Assembly: GCA_947625205.1 (NCBI GenBank)
Contig: CANQNN010000006.1
Span: 62,001 to 126,000, forward strand
DNA: 64,000 bases
Direction: 5' to 3'
Source of the DNA: an uncultured Lachnospiraceae bacterium
GTDB lineage: Bacteria > Bacillota > Clostridia > Lachnospirales > Lachnospiraceae
Shown here: piece after piece, positions 1 to 7,663 of the stretch
How positions within the stretch are numbered: position 1 is the stretch's first letter
Layout: every line of letters starts with the position of its first letter
Made by a program: the position numbers and the translations under genes
Notes under the pieces: model-generated
Told to the model about the DNA's origin: nothing
The model's database searches: none
What the model saw: only the letters and a program-made list of their open reading frames with translations

Positions 1-390
1 CAGATTCAATGTCCAGCCAATGCTATATACAGGAAAAATTTTGCCATTTCCCGCATAGCAAGGGAGAAACAGAAAGCTTTTTATCAGTGTTTCTGCATTG
101 ACTATCGTAGAGCGAAAAACAGAAGGGACCAGCAGACAGCCGATCGCCACCACGATTGTCATGAAATAGTACAACGGGCATATCCTACGCAGTTTACTTT
201 TCCAGTACTGCCCCCCCCCTACGACTGCTTTCGTGCTCATCATCAGGAAATAGCCGCTCAGGATAAAGAAAAAATCCACACCCCAGTTTGCGCTTCTCCA
301 CGGTCCGTATTCTGTATGAAAATAAACAATTCCCAGAGCTGCAATACCGCGCATTGCCTGAATAATTTCAATTTTCTTCCTACCCATCAT
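1..390 (-). CDS. Acyltransferase family 3 membrane protein (3' end outside window)
   Basis: This gene is missing from the ORF track because it runs off the left edge; I translated it from the reverse strand. The first 130 residues are visible. The pattern 'MRGIAALGIVYFHT' followed by 'WGVDFFFILSGYFLM' is the N-terminal signature of the acyltransferase 3 (OafA/OatA-like) family, multi-pass membrane enzymes that O-acylate surface polysaccharides or peptidoglycan. The start ATG overlaps the galE stop as ATGA, so the two are probably translationally coupled and this is the last visible gene of the capsule operon. A run of nine G (211-219) encodes three glycines after the second hydrophobic segment; the frame is open at this length, so the gene reads as ON, but slippage would truncate it. 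The acceptor sugar is unknown. Confidence 0.85.
   Translation of the reverse strand, partial: MMGRKKIEIIQAMRGIAALGIVYFHTEYGPWRSANWGVDFFFILSGYFLMMSTKAVVGGGQYWKSKLRRICPLYYFMTIVVAIGCLLVPSVFRSTIVNAETLIKSFLFLPCYAGNGKIFPVYSIGWTLNL
211..219 (-). repeat. G9 homopolymer tract inside the acyltransferase gene
   Basis: Nine consecutive C on the + strand, read as GGG GGG GGG in the acyltransferase frame. Runs of this length slip during replication; a change not divisible by three would shift the frame early in the protein. Two other G9 runs in the window have the same orientation. Confidence 0.9.
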
Positions 391-1367
391 TCACTGCAAC
401 CCATCTTCTCATGCCACTTCCACGCATGCTCCACAATGGTTTCGATCTCCGCATACTTCGGTTCCCACCCCAGCACCGCCTTCACTTTGTCGCTTGACCC
501 GACCAGGGTAGCCGGATCGCCCGGGCGCCGGTCAGATAACGTCACCCTGAAATCTTTTCCGGTTACTTTTTTAACCGCTTCAATAACCTCCAATACGCTG
601 GTGCCGCGTTCGTTGCCGAGATTAAAGCATTCGCTTGAACCGCCGCTCTGCAGATATTTAAGCGCCAGGATATGAGCCTTCGCCAGATCCTCCACATGGA
701 TATAATCTCTGATACAGCTTCCGTCCCGTGTCGGATAGTCCGTGCCGAACACTTTTATATCCGGCCGCTTGCCTGACGCCGCATCCAGCACCAGCGGGAT
801 CAGATGCGTCTCCGGATCGTGGTCTTCTCCGATCTCACATTCCGGATCGGCTCCGGCAGCATTGAAATAACGCAGCGCTACGGAACGCAGTCCGTATGCC
901 GTTCCGTAATCAGACAGGATACGCTCCACCATCAGTTTGCTGGCGCCGTACGGATTGATCGGATTCTGTGGCATGTCCTCCGTGATGGGTACACGCGCCG
1001 GCTCTCCGTATGTGGCGCAGGTAGAGGAAAAAATGATCTTATCGCATCCGTGTCCACGCATGGCCCGCAGAAGATTCAGTGTACAGGCCACATTGTTGAA
1101 ATAATATTTCTCGGGATCCGTGACCGATTCACCCACATAGGCATAGGCCGCGAAATGCATGACCGCCTCAATAGGATAAGTATCAAATACTGCCTCGATC
1201 TCCTCCGGGTCCTTCAGATCGCCCCGGACAAATTCTCCCCATTTGACCGCTTCCCGGTGTCCATACACCAGATTGTCGAACACCACCGTATCGTATCCCA
1301 TACGGTTCAGCATTTTATTTACATGGGAGCCGATGTATCCCGCACCCCCGCAGACTAATACTGCCAT
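387..1367 (-). CDS. galE: UDP-glucose 4-epimerase
   Basis: Interconverts UDP-glucose and UDP-galactose with bound NAD in the cytoplasm. The N-terminal 'GGAGYIGSH' is the Rossmann dinucleotide motif; 'SSTCATYG' and 'YGASK' carry the catalytic Ser/Thr and YxxxK pair; 'RYFNAAGADP' is typical of GalE. Length (326 aa) is normal. The ORF track begins eight codons earlier; I place the start at the second Met (MAVLVCGG) because AAGGCGG lies 7 nt before it. It follows the kinase/nucleotidyltransferase fusion and overlaps the acyltransferase start, so its likely job is supplying UDP-galactose for the exopolysaccharide made by this operon. Confidence 0.96.
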   Translation of the reverse strand: MAVLVCGGAGYIGSHVNKMLNRMGYDTVVFDNLVYGHREAVKWGEFVRGDLKDPEEIEAVFDTYPIEAVMHFAAYAYVGESVTDPEKYYFNNVACTLNLLRAMRGHGCDKIIFSSTCATYGEPARVPITEDMPQNPINPYGASKLMVERILSDYGTAYGLRSVALRYFNAAGADPECEIGEDHDPETHLIPLVLDAASGKRPDIKVFGTDYPTRDGSCIRDYIHVEDLAKAHILALKYLQSGGSSECFNLGNERGTSVLEVIEAVKKVTGKDFRVTLSDRRPGDPATLVGSSDKVKAVLGWEPKYAEIETIVEHAWKWHEKMGCSE

Positions 1368-1423
1368 TGTCCGTCCGCCTTCTTTCCGCATCTATGATTC
1401 TGTCTTTACCGCTCCGCCTTTTG

Positions 1424-3343
1424 TCAGTTATAGGCCGTTACGGTCCGCCGGTACTCTACGGGGATGCCAATGTCATGCCGCTCCCCGTCGATCCGGTACG
1501 CTGTCATTCCTTCCGTGCGGCAGATCTCCTGCAGCACACAGGTCAGACCATACTCATCCTTCTCGCTTCGAAGATCCTGCGCGATATTTCTCCCCAGCAG
1601 CTCAAATACCCTTGGCGTCAGCACATACTGTCCAAACACGCAGTAGTATTTGTCCTTTCCGTCTCTGTCTGTAACGCCCAGATGCATCCTTGCATAGTCT
1701 TCTGTGGGTTTTTCCACCATATCCGACGCCTGCATCAGTCTGTCCTCTCCGTCCAGAAACTTTCCCGTGATGATCCCGTAATGCATCACCCGGCCGAGCG
1801 GCACTTCATCCAGCGACACCGTAAGCTGCCCTGTCCTTTCATATGCACCGATCAGCTGCGCCGCGCAGCTCTTCTCATTCTGCGTGGAATATATGTGGTC
1901 CCCGAGCAGCAATAGCACCGGTTCGTCGCCCGCGAAATCCCTTGCCTGGTATACCGCGTGGCCGAACCCCAGCTGTTCTCTCTGTTCAATGTATGTGATC
2001 TTCTGTCCCAGCCTTTGGACCGCTGCGTTGATCTCCCGCAGCTCTTTGGGAAGTTTTCTGTAATACTCTACCGGCAGATCCCGTCTGAACAGTCTGTCGA
2101 ATTCCTCTCTGTCCCCGGGGCTGACAATAAGCCCGATCTCCTCGATCCCCGCCTGCTCCAGTTCCTGCAGGAGGATCAGCAGTGCCGGCTTTGCAAAGCC
2201 GTCCGTATCAACGACCGGAAACAGTTCCTTCTTGACCACCTTGGTAGCCGGAAACATCCGTGTACCGAAACCGGCCACCGGAATGACTGCTTTGCGAACG
2301 CTGCGCTGTTCCCGGATCGTAAATGTATAGGCATCCATTCCTTTGCTGTTCAGATACGCGCTCAGAGCCGCCTGTTTTTCTTCATCCGCACAGATCATCT
2401 GCACTGTACCGTCGCCGTGACTTCCCACGCCTTTTACACCCAGGGAGAGTGAACGCACCTGGGGATCATCCATGACGCTGTGCAGGATGGGCGAATCGAA
2501 CTCCGAAGGACACGCCCCCGCGATCTTCTCATCGAATATCCTCTGGGACTCATCCATCAGCCTGCCAATGGTCTGCGCATCGCCCAGCTTCATGGCTTCC
2601 ATGACCTGTTCGATGATCCTGCGGTTGTCCGGTCCCAGCGCTTCATGCACCTTCTTAGACTGCTCGTCCTGGGCAAACGGATAGCAGGCATTCAGCGCGG
2701 TAAGGATCTTCTTGGTGTCTTTCTCACCGTTTAGATCGGCAAACACCCAGTGCAGATCCTTCCCCACCGCCAGACGTTCCACGCTGATATTTTCGCTGGC
2801 GAACCGCATCAGCACCGGTTTCTCGCCATACGCACAGGCCTGATCCAGCCGTCCGCAGCGCGATGGCGTCATGATCTCCCCGCGGTAGGCGGCTTCCATC
2901 TCTCCGCGCACCGACATCTGCAGGTTGTAGATCAGGTTAAATCCCCGCGCCACCAGCACACAGACGGCCGCGCTGGAAGATAACCCCTTCTTGATCGGCA
3001 GCGTCACCTTCGTGATGTCGCTGGACAGACCGCCCACATCGTAGTACTCCATCATGAATGCGGCGACGCCGGCCACATATGAATAGTACCCGCCCTCCTC
3101 AGCGATGGCTTTTAATCCACTGACTGACATCGGCCATTCGATCCATTCGTCATGGGTGCCGTCCGGCTTCATGGCCCGGAAACGAAACATATTTGACCGC
3201 TCCACATAAGCATAGATCCCCTGTTCTATTCCCGTCACTATGGCCATGCCTGGCTCCACTTCCGCATTCGTCCGGTTGTATAATCCGGCCCAGTCACTGT
3301 GCTCTCCGAAAAGGCACAGACGACCCGGTACAAAAATATTCAT
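1424..3343 (-). CDS. Fused GHMP sugar kinase / GalU-like nucleotidyltransferase
   Basis: A two-domain fusion of 639 residues. Residues 1 to about 345 are a GHMP kinase of galactokinase type: 'GRLCLFGEHSDWAG' matches the galactokinase signature, 'KKGLSSSAAV' is the phosphate-binding motif and 'GVKGVGSHGDG' fits motif 3. Residues about 350-639 are a GalU-like nucleotidyltransferase: 'AVIPVAGFGTRMFPATK' and 'LLLLGDHIY'. The domain order is kinase then pyrophosphorylase, opposite to the bacterial fucokinase/GDP-fucose pyrophosphorylase FKP. It could therefore convert a free sugar to its NDP form via the 1-phosphate. With galE directly downstream, galactose to UDP-galactose is the simplest guess, but the sugar and nucleotide are not proven. 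GGGAG lies just before the ATG. Confidence 0.87.
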   Translation of the reverse strand: MNIFVPGRLCLFGEHSDWAGLYNRTNAEVEPGMAIVTGIEQGIYAYVERSNMFRFRAMKPDGTHDEWIEWPMSVSGLKAIAEEGGYYSYVAGVAAFMMEYYDVGGLSSDITKVTLPIKKGLSSSAAVCVLVARGFNLIYNLQMSVRGEMEAAYRGEIMTPSRCGRLDQACAYGEKPVLMRFASENISVERLAVGKDLHWVFADLNGEKDTKKILTALNACYPFAQDEQSKKVHEALGPDNRRIIEQVMEAMKLGDAQTIGRLMDESQRIFDEKIAGACPSEFDSPILHSVMDDPQVRSLSLGVKGVGSHGDGTVQMICADEEKQAALSAYLNSKGMDAYTFTIREQRSVRKAVIPVAGFGTRMFPATKVVKKELFPVVDTDGFAKPALLILLQELEQAGIEEIGLIVSPGDREEFDRLFRRDLPVEYYRKLPKELREINAAVQRLGQKITYIEQREQLGFGHAVYQARDFAGDEPVLLLLGDHIYSTQNEKSCAAQLIGAYERTGQLTVSLDEVPLGRVMHYGIITGKFLDGEDRLMQASDMVEKPTEDYARMHLGVTDRDGKDKYYCVFGQYVLTPRVFELLGRNIAQDLRSEKDEYGLTCVLQEICRTEGMTAYRIDGERHDIGIPVEYRRTVTAYN

Positions 3344-3457
3344 ATCTCCCGCTCTTCCTTCTATCTATGATTTCTATTTTTAGACCCTTTTCCCATTTGA
3401 TCCTGACGCTGCCCTTATTATGATGCGCCACAAACAGCAGTGCCCGGCTGCTATGTA

Positions 3458-4192
3458 CTAAACCGCGCCTTTGCAAGTCAGCACAACCTTTACGGTGTCG
3501 AGCAATATCCGCATATCCATCCGGATCCCGCGGTGATCCACATAGTACTCCGCCATTTCGATCCGCTCGCTGAAATCTGTATCGCTACGCCCATGAACCT
3601 GCCAGTAACCCGTGATTCCCGGTCTGACAGACATCACCTTTGCAAGATGCTCCCCATATGCTTCTCTTTCCTCAAGAAGCGGCGGTCTCGGACCGATCAA
3701 CGACATTTGACCGATCAGTACATTCCAGAATTGGGGAAATTCATCTATACTCGTCTTCCGGATAAACCGTCCGATTTTGGTGACCCTGGGATCATTTTTT
3801 ATCTTAAAATTCTCAGAGAATTCATGTTGTTCTTCCTCTGAAAGTGTTTCCAGGAGTGATTCAGCATCGGGTACCATGCTGGTCAATTTGTGGCATTTGA
3901 ATTCTGTTTCTCTCCATCCTATGCGCGGCTGGTGAAATATCACTTTGGATCGCGGTTCCTCGATCTTGATCGCCACCGCCGTCAGCAGCATGACCGGAGA
4001 CAGCGCCACCAGCGCAATAGCGGAAATGATGATGTCAAACAGTCTTTTGGTAAACAGATACAACAGATTTGTATTGACCTTGATCTGTTCCTGCCGCTGC
4101 GGTACAGCTTCCGCCGGAGCGCTTACCAGTGTTTTTGAATAACCTGTCTGTACGCCATCGATGATCACAGTCTTTGTCTCTGCAGCATCCAT
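3458..4192 (-). CDS. Undecaprenyl-phosphate sugar-phosphate transferase (priming glycosyltransferase)
   Basis: Transfers a sugar-1-phosphate from a nucleotide sugar to undecaprenyl phosphate at the membrane, starting repeat-unit assembly. It belongs to the bacterial sugar transferase family (WcaJ/CpsE/PglC type). After a 40-residue N-terminal tail comes one hydrophobic segment ('IIISAIALVALSPVML', about 53-75), then the family core 'DPRVTKIGRFIRKTSIDEFPQ' region and 'MSLIGPRPPL', and 'RPGITGYWQV'. At 244 residues it is a short form without the extra N-terminal membrane domain of WbaP. AAAGGAG precedes the ATG; it lies 15 nt after the XRE gene. The roughly 110 nt gap downstream shows no clear terminator. 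The sugar is probably glucose or galactose, given the neighbours. Confidence 0.93.
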   Translation of the reverse strand: MDAAETKTVIIDGVQTGYSKTLVSAPAEAVPQRQEQIKVNTNLLYLFTKRLFDIIISAIALVALSPVMLLTAVAIKIEEPRSKVIFHQPRIGWRETEFKCHKLTSMVPDAESLLETLSEEEQHEFSENFKIKNDPRVTKIGRFIRKTSIDEFPQFWNVLIGQMSLIGPRPPLLEEREAYGEHLAKVMSVRPGITGYWQVHGRSDTDFSERIEMAEYYVDHRGIRMDMRILLDTVKVVLTCKGAV

Positions 4193-4207
4193 CTTTCATT
4201 TCTCCTT

Positions 4208-4519
4208 TCAGCGGCTTCCGATATTTCCCGCAGGACCGGAAGTTAACGGATCTTCCCTGAGAAGGGAATCGAGCGTTACCCCGAGGCACTTTGCGATAGG
4301 GACCAGCTTTTCCAGCGTGACGGAACGGCCGCCGCGCTCGATGAATCCAATATACGCCACGGAAACGCCGGCGCATGACGCCATCTCTTCCCGCGTCATG
4401 CCCGCACGGACACGCTCCTCCTTGATCCGTTTACCCAGTAGATTCCTGTCAAACTTTTCAACCGGACCGTCATTCTGATTTTTCGTAATTACCGTAATAT
4501 TTCCCATAATACTTCCCAT
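4208..4519 (-). CDS. Small XRE-family DNA-binding protein
   Basis: A 103-residue helix-turn-helix protein: 'LLGKRIKEERVRAGMTREEMA' through 'VSVAYIGFIERG' and 'LEKLVPIAKCLGVTLDSLL' form a complete XRE/Cro fold. A flexible 25-residue N-terminus precedes it and a short tail follows. The start (MGSIMGN, GGAAAG upstream; a second ATG four codons later is possible) lies inside the 3' end of cpsD in another frame, 50 nt before the cpsD stop, which implies translational coupling. Position within the operon suggests a regulator of capsule expression or of CpsB-CpsD, but the target sites cannot be assigned. It is distinct from the divergent XRE regulator at 9781. Confidence 0.85.
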   Translation of the reverse strand: MGSIMGNITVITKNQNDGPVEKFDRNLLGKRIKEERVRAGMTREEMASCAGVSVAYIGFIERGGRSVTLEKLVPIAKCLGVTLDSLLREDPLTSGPAGNIGSR

Positions 4520-5171
4520 AGTACTTTCCGTAATACTTTTTCCCCTGGATATCCACTTTGTTCAGGACGCAGCCGAGCAGCCTGCAACCTGACATTTCCA
4601 GCTGCTCCTTAACTCGTCTGGCATACCGGTAGCTGATCGCACCGCTCTCGATCACAAGCATTGCACCATCGCAGCATTTCGCCACGACCGCCGCATCGAT
4701 CACGCTTCCAAGAGGCGCGGTATCCACGATCACCATGTCAAAGCTTGCCCGCATATCCGTTATAAGATCCTTAAACCGTGCATTGCCCAGAAGCTCGCTG
4801 GGGTTGGGCGGGACCGGTCCCGAAAAGATCAGATACAGGTTATCCACATCGGTCACGCAGATACACTCATCCAGCGTGGTCTTGCCCACAAGATAGTTGG
4901 ACAGTCCCAGCTTCACCTTGCCTTTTTTATGACGCTGCCGCATAACGGATCTACGCAGGTCAGCGTCCACCAGCAGGACTTTTTTTCCATTCTGCGCAAA
5001 GGAACACGCCAGATCAAAGGAGATGCTGCTTTTCCCCTCATTGGGCGTACAGCTCGTCACGCAGATCGTCTTGATATCGTCTCCCAGAAATTCAATATTG
5101 CTCCGCAGTGTCTTAAAGGCTTCTTCCGTGCGGAAATCCATCACAGTTGTATTTACTTCTATCGTCTGCAT
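4470..5171 (-). CDS. cpsD: Capsular tyrosine kinase (BY-kinase, CpsD/CapB type)
   Basis: The cytoplasmic ATPase half of a split bacterial tyrosine kinase that works with the membrane protein CpsC to control polysaccharide chain length and export. Visible motifs: Walker A 'CTPNEGKSS' (about 41-49), Walker A' 'VLLVDADLRRS' (about 65-75) and Walker B 'MVIVDTAPLGS'. The C-terminus is a tyrosine cluster of repeated KYYG units, the usual autophosphorylation tail. Length 233 aa is normal. The repeat DNA also contains the start of the XRE gene. It sits between cpsC and XRE, 21 nt after cpsC. Confidence 0.95.
   Translation of the reverse strand: MQTIEVNTTVMDFRTEEAFKTLRSNIEFLGDDIKTICVTSCTPNEGKSSISFDLACSFAQNGKKVLLVDADLRRSVMRQRHKKGKVKLGLSNYLVGKTTLDECICVTDVDNLYLIFSGPVPPNPSELLGNARFKDLITDMRASFDMVIVDTAPLGSVIDAAVVAKCCDGAMLVIESGAISYRYARRVKEQLEMSGCRLLGCVLNKVDIQGKKYYGKYYGKYYGKYYGNYEKSE
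4488..4535 (-). repeat. 12-nt tandem repeats encoding the CpsD KYYG tail
   Basis: About four 12-nt units of the form AAR-TAY-TAY-GGN encode consecutive KYYG blocks. Length change in units of 12 nt would alter the number of phosphorylatable tyrosines without shifting the cpsD frame, and would also touch the start region of the overlapping XRE gene. Confidence 0.8.
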
Positions 5172-5192
5172 CCGTTTTTACTCCGTCTTCTC

Positions 5193-5978
5193 CTATAATT
5201 CATCAATGGTCAGGTATTCCAGTGATTTTTTTCCTGTTTTCTTAGGGCGCGCAGCCGGTTTCTTATTCCCGGAACGGCTCCCGTCAAGCGCTTCATTCTC
5301 GGGTATCATCCCCAGCGTGCTAAGTCCCAGATAACGCTCCACATCATCACTGATCTTGATGGTGTCGTCCGCAAGATACCGTGCCGCTATGACTGCGGCG
5401 CTTAAGAATACGCCCAGCAGCGTACCGACCACAGTCCATATCAGTACATTGGGACTTGCCGGTTCATCGGGGGTATCCGCTTCGTCAACGATATTGACAG
5501 CGTTCGTCTCTATGATCCCGGTGATCCGTTCCGACGCCACATTTCTCACTGCATCCGCCAGGTCTTTGGCCAGAGACGGATCACGGTCGCGGACCGAGAT
5601 GGATACGATCCGAGTATCGGTCTGTGTGGACACCGAGATCCGGTCGCAGAATTTATCATAGGAGATATCCAGTCCGTATTCTGCCGCCACACGATCCAGT
5701 ACCGTCCTGCTCTTAATGATCTCCGCATAATCCTTTGTCATCTGCGTACCCAGCTGGATGTCCGCTGCGGTGATGGCGGTATTCTCCTTCTTATCCAGAA
5801 TATAAATGCTCGTTGTGGATTCGTACTCTTTAGGCAGGACGAAAGCGCTCAACAGAAATGCCGTCACGCCGCATACCAGACCTGCGATGACGATGATCCA
5901 CCACCGGTGAAGGAACTGCAGCAGCAGCTCCATCAGATCTATCTCTATTACGTCCTGTTCTTTTTGATTGTCTGTCAT
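5193..5978 (-). CDS. cpsC: Wzz/CpsC polysaccharide co-polymerase, kinase activator
   Basis: A membrane chain-length determinant with two transmembrane segments (about residues 26-48 and 178-205) flanking an extracellular Wzz domain. In Gram-positives this protein's C-terminal cytoplasmic tail activates the separate CpsD kinase. Here the tail after TM2 is longer than a minimal one (about 55 residues, with a Lys/Arg/Pro-rich stretch). The typical proline-rich segment before TM2 is present ('TPDEPASPNVL'). It lies between cpsB and cpsD, as in streptococcal and clostridial capsule loci. The ATG has GGGGACAGG upstream. Confidence 0.93.
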   Translation of the reverse strand: MTDNQKEQDVIEIDLMELLLQFLHRWWIIVIAGLVCGVTAFLLSAFVLPKEYESTTSIYILDKKENTAITAADIQLGTQMTKDYAEIIKSRTVLDRVAAEYGLDISYDKFCDRISVSTQTDTRIVSISVRDRDPSLAKDLADAVRNVASERITGIIETNAVNIVDEADTPDEPASPNVLIWTVVGTLLGVFLSAAVIAARYLADDTIKISDDVERYLGLSTLGMIPENEALDGSRSGNKKPAARPKKTGKKSLEYLTIDEL

Positions 5979-6020
5979 TTACCTGTCCCCGTTTTCCTGA
6001 TAGTCGTTTGCAGAACGCCC

Positions 6021-6737
6021 TTACAGCCATTTTTCTGCCGTGCCGTAAAGAAGACTGTCTGCATGATCCGAAGGATACTTCCTGTAAAGATAAGTGGCGC
6101 ATTCCTTCAGATATGGGCCTCTTCTTCCGTCTGAATGGGCATCCGTTCCTATCACGTCCACCAACCCGGACTTCAGCATTTTCTTTACCTTTTCCTTAGT
6201 TTTTCTTCCGTTTTTTCCAGTGACCGATGACGCGTTCACCTGCAGAAAAGCTCCCATTTTCCGGATATCTGCCAGCAGCTCCATATCATCCGTCAGCTTC
6301 TCATACCGTTCCACATGGGCGATCACGGGATAATGACCGGTCCCGAGAATTGCCCTGACTGCGTTCCGGATGTAGCGTTTTTCTTCCGATACACCGAATT
6401 CCACCAGTACGCAGTCCGAACTGCCTAACGTGATCCCTTCCCCCGCTTCCAGCATTTCCAGTACTTCTTCTCTGAAATAGTACTCGCATCCCGGGCACAG
6501 CCTGACGGAGATCCCCTTTTCCCCTGCCGCCGTCTGCAGACGCCGCAGGGCCTCCTGCACTAGCTGCCTGTCAGGGCATCCCTTCCCTGGCATATTGTGC
6601 GGAGTTGCAACGATCGTCTCTATCCCCTGTTCACGGGCGATCCTCAGCATGTCAAGCGACTGCTCCATGTCCTGTGAGCCGTCGTCCAGGCCCGGCAGAA
6701 TATGTGAATGTATATCTATGTATCCGTATCCCTTCAT
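6021..6737 (-). CDS. cpsB: Capsular tyrosine phosphatase, PHP family
   Basis: A manganese-dependent PHP-fold tyrosine-protein phosphatase (CpsB/YwqE/Wzb-like) that reverses CpsD phosphorylation. The metal-binding motifs are visible: 'DIHSHILPGLDDGS' near the N-terminus, 'ATPHN' near residue 45, 'IAHVERY' and 'GTDAHSDGRRG' towards the C-terminus. Length 238 aa is close to the family norm. AGGAG precedes the ATG. The gene is followed by cpsC and cpsD after a 42-nt gap, completing the phosphorelay module. Confidence 0.95.
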   Translation of the reverse strand: MKGYGYIDIHSHILPGLDDGSQDMEQSLDMLRIAREQGIETIVATPHNMPGKGCPDRQLVQEALRRLQTAAGEKGISVRLCPGCEYYFREEVLEMLEAGEGITLGSSDCVLVEFGVSEEKRYIRNAVRAILGTGHYPVIAHVERYEKLTDDMELLADIRKMGAFLQVNASSVTGKNGRKTKEKVKKMLKSGLVDVIGTDAHSDGRRGPYLKECATYLYRKYPSDHADSLLYGTAEKWL

Positions 6738-6824
6738 CCGGCGCTCCTGTTACCGCCGGCTCAGCCGCTGCTTTCTTAAGCGGTCTGTTCTGATCCCCGG
6801 CAGTCTGTCCGATAATCATTTAAA

Positions 6825-6851
6825 GATGCTGCCGCCGAAGCGGCAGCACCG
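6825..6851 (-). terminator. Strong GC hairpin between the secreted-protein gene and cpsB
   Basis: A perfect 9-bp stem (TGCTGCCGC / GCGGCAGCA) with a CGAA/TTCG tetraloop. In the minus direction it is followed by a weak T stretch (ATCTTTAAATG). It may act as a partial terminator or RNA-stability element separating the surface-protein genes from cpsBCD. Confidence 0.6.
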
Positions 6852-6951
6852 CTTACCCACACTCAGATATGAATGAAAACTCATTCACGAAATACATGTT
6901 GATAGATTTTGATTTAAAAATAATATTATTTTTATTTGCAGATAATTCTGC

Positions 6952-7557
6952 TTACGGCAGCATTACAAACATCAGTGTTCCAAGGCCTGTCATATCGACA
7001 ACCACATGGTCTTCCCTGATCTCCGCAACGCCGACTGCCGTCCACTGGCCGTTGACCAGCTGGTAAACCGCGATCTTCTGTCCCGCCTTAACGCCCGGCA
7101 TGTAGTAATTAACTCTTGCCGTTGCAAAGTTCTTGATAGGCGCTTTGATGTCGATCACGTTCATCACCTTTCCGCCGAGAAGCGCTGCCTGTGCCTTTGC
7201 AGACGATACTGCAGCTGCGCTCGGTTTTCTCAGTGCAAATACAAAATTGCTGGGTGCACCGTTAATGATAACGTGTCCGCCCTGGCAGATGGGTGAAGCA
7301 TCGGGAATACCCGGTACCGTCACAACAGCGTTGCTCATATACTCACCAACGCTCAGGCCTGCTTCCTGTGCAGCCGCCACTACAGCCGCCGGAATGCCGT
7401 CAGAAATAACGGCCTGTGCAGGCGCCGGTGCAGCCGGTGCAGCCGGTGCAACAATTGCATTGGCGCTTACCGAATTGCTGCCTTCATCTCCGGCAGCTAA
7501 AACAGGCATGCTGACAAGCATAGCCCCTGCCATAACTAAAGCGATCAGTTTTTTCAT
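6952..7557 (-). CDS. Small secreted protein of unknown function
   Basis: A 201-residue exported protein. The N-terminus 'MKKLIALVMAGAMLVSMPVLAAG' is a standard Sec signal peptide with an AxA-type cleavage site. An Ala/Pro-rich linker follows (about 35-50), then a compact region that I do not recognise, ending in 'TGLGTLMFVMLP'. There is no LPXTG motif or membrane anchor. A good ribosome binding site (AAAGGAGG) is present. It lies between the sortase-like lipoprotein and cpsB in the same orientation, so it is probably a co-expressed surface or secreted factor of the polysaccharide machinery. Function unknown. Confidence 0.8.
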   Translation of the reverse strand: MKKLIALVMAGAMLVSMPVLAAGDEGSNSVSANAIVAPAAPAAPAPAQAVISDGIPAAVVAAAQEAGLSVGEYMSNAVVTVPGIPDASPICQGGHVIINGAPSNFVFALRKPSAAAVSSAKAQAALLGGKVMNVIDIKAPIKNFATARVNYYMPGVKAGQKIAVYQLVNGQWTAVGVAEIREDHVVVDMTGLGTLMFVMLP

Positions 7558-7663
7558 AGGAGCATCCTCCTTTCTTTCCGCTATAGCGAAATAATGAGTG
7601 TGGTTTTATATTTTCGGCACCGTATGACTGCATGCCGGAAATACCTTTTCATAATACAGTTAT

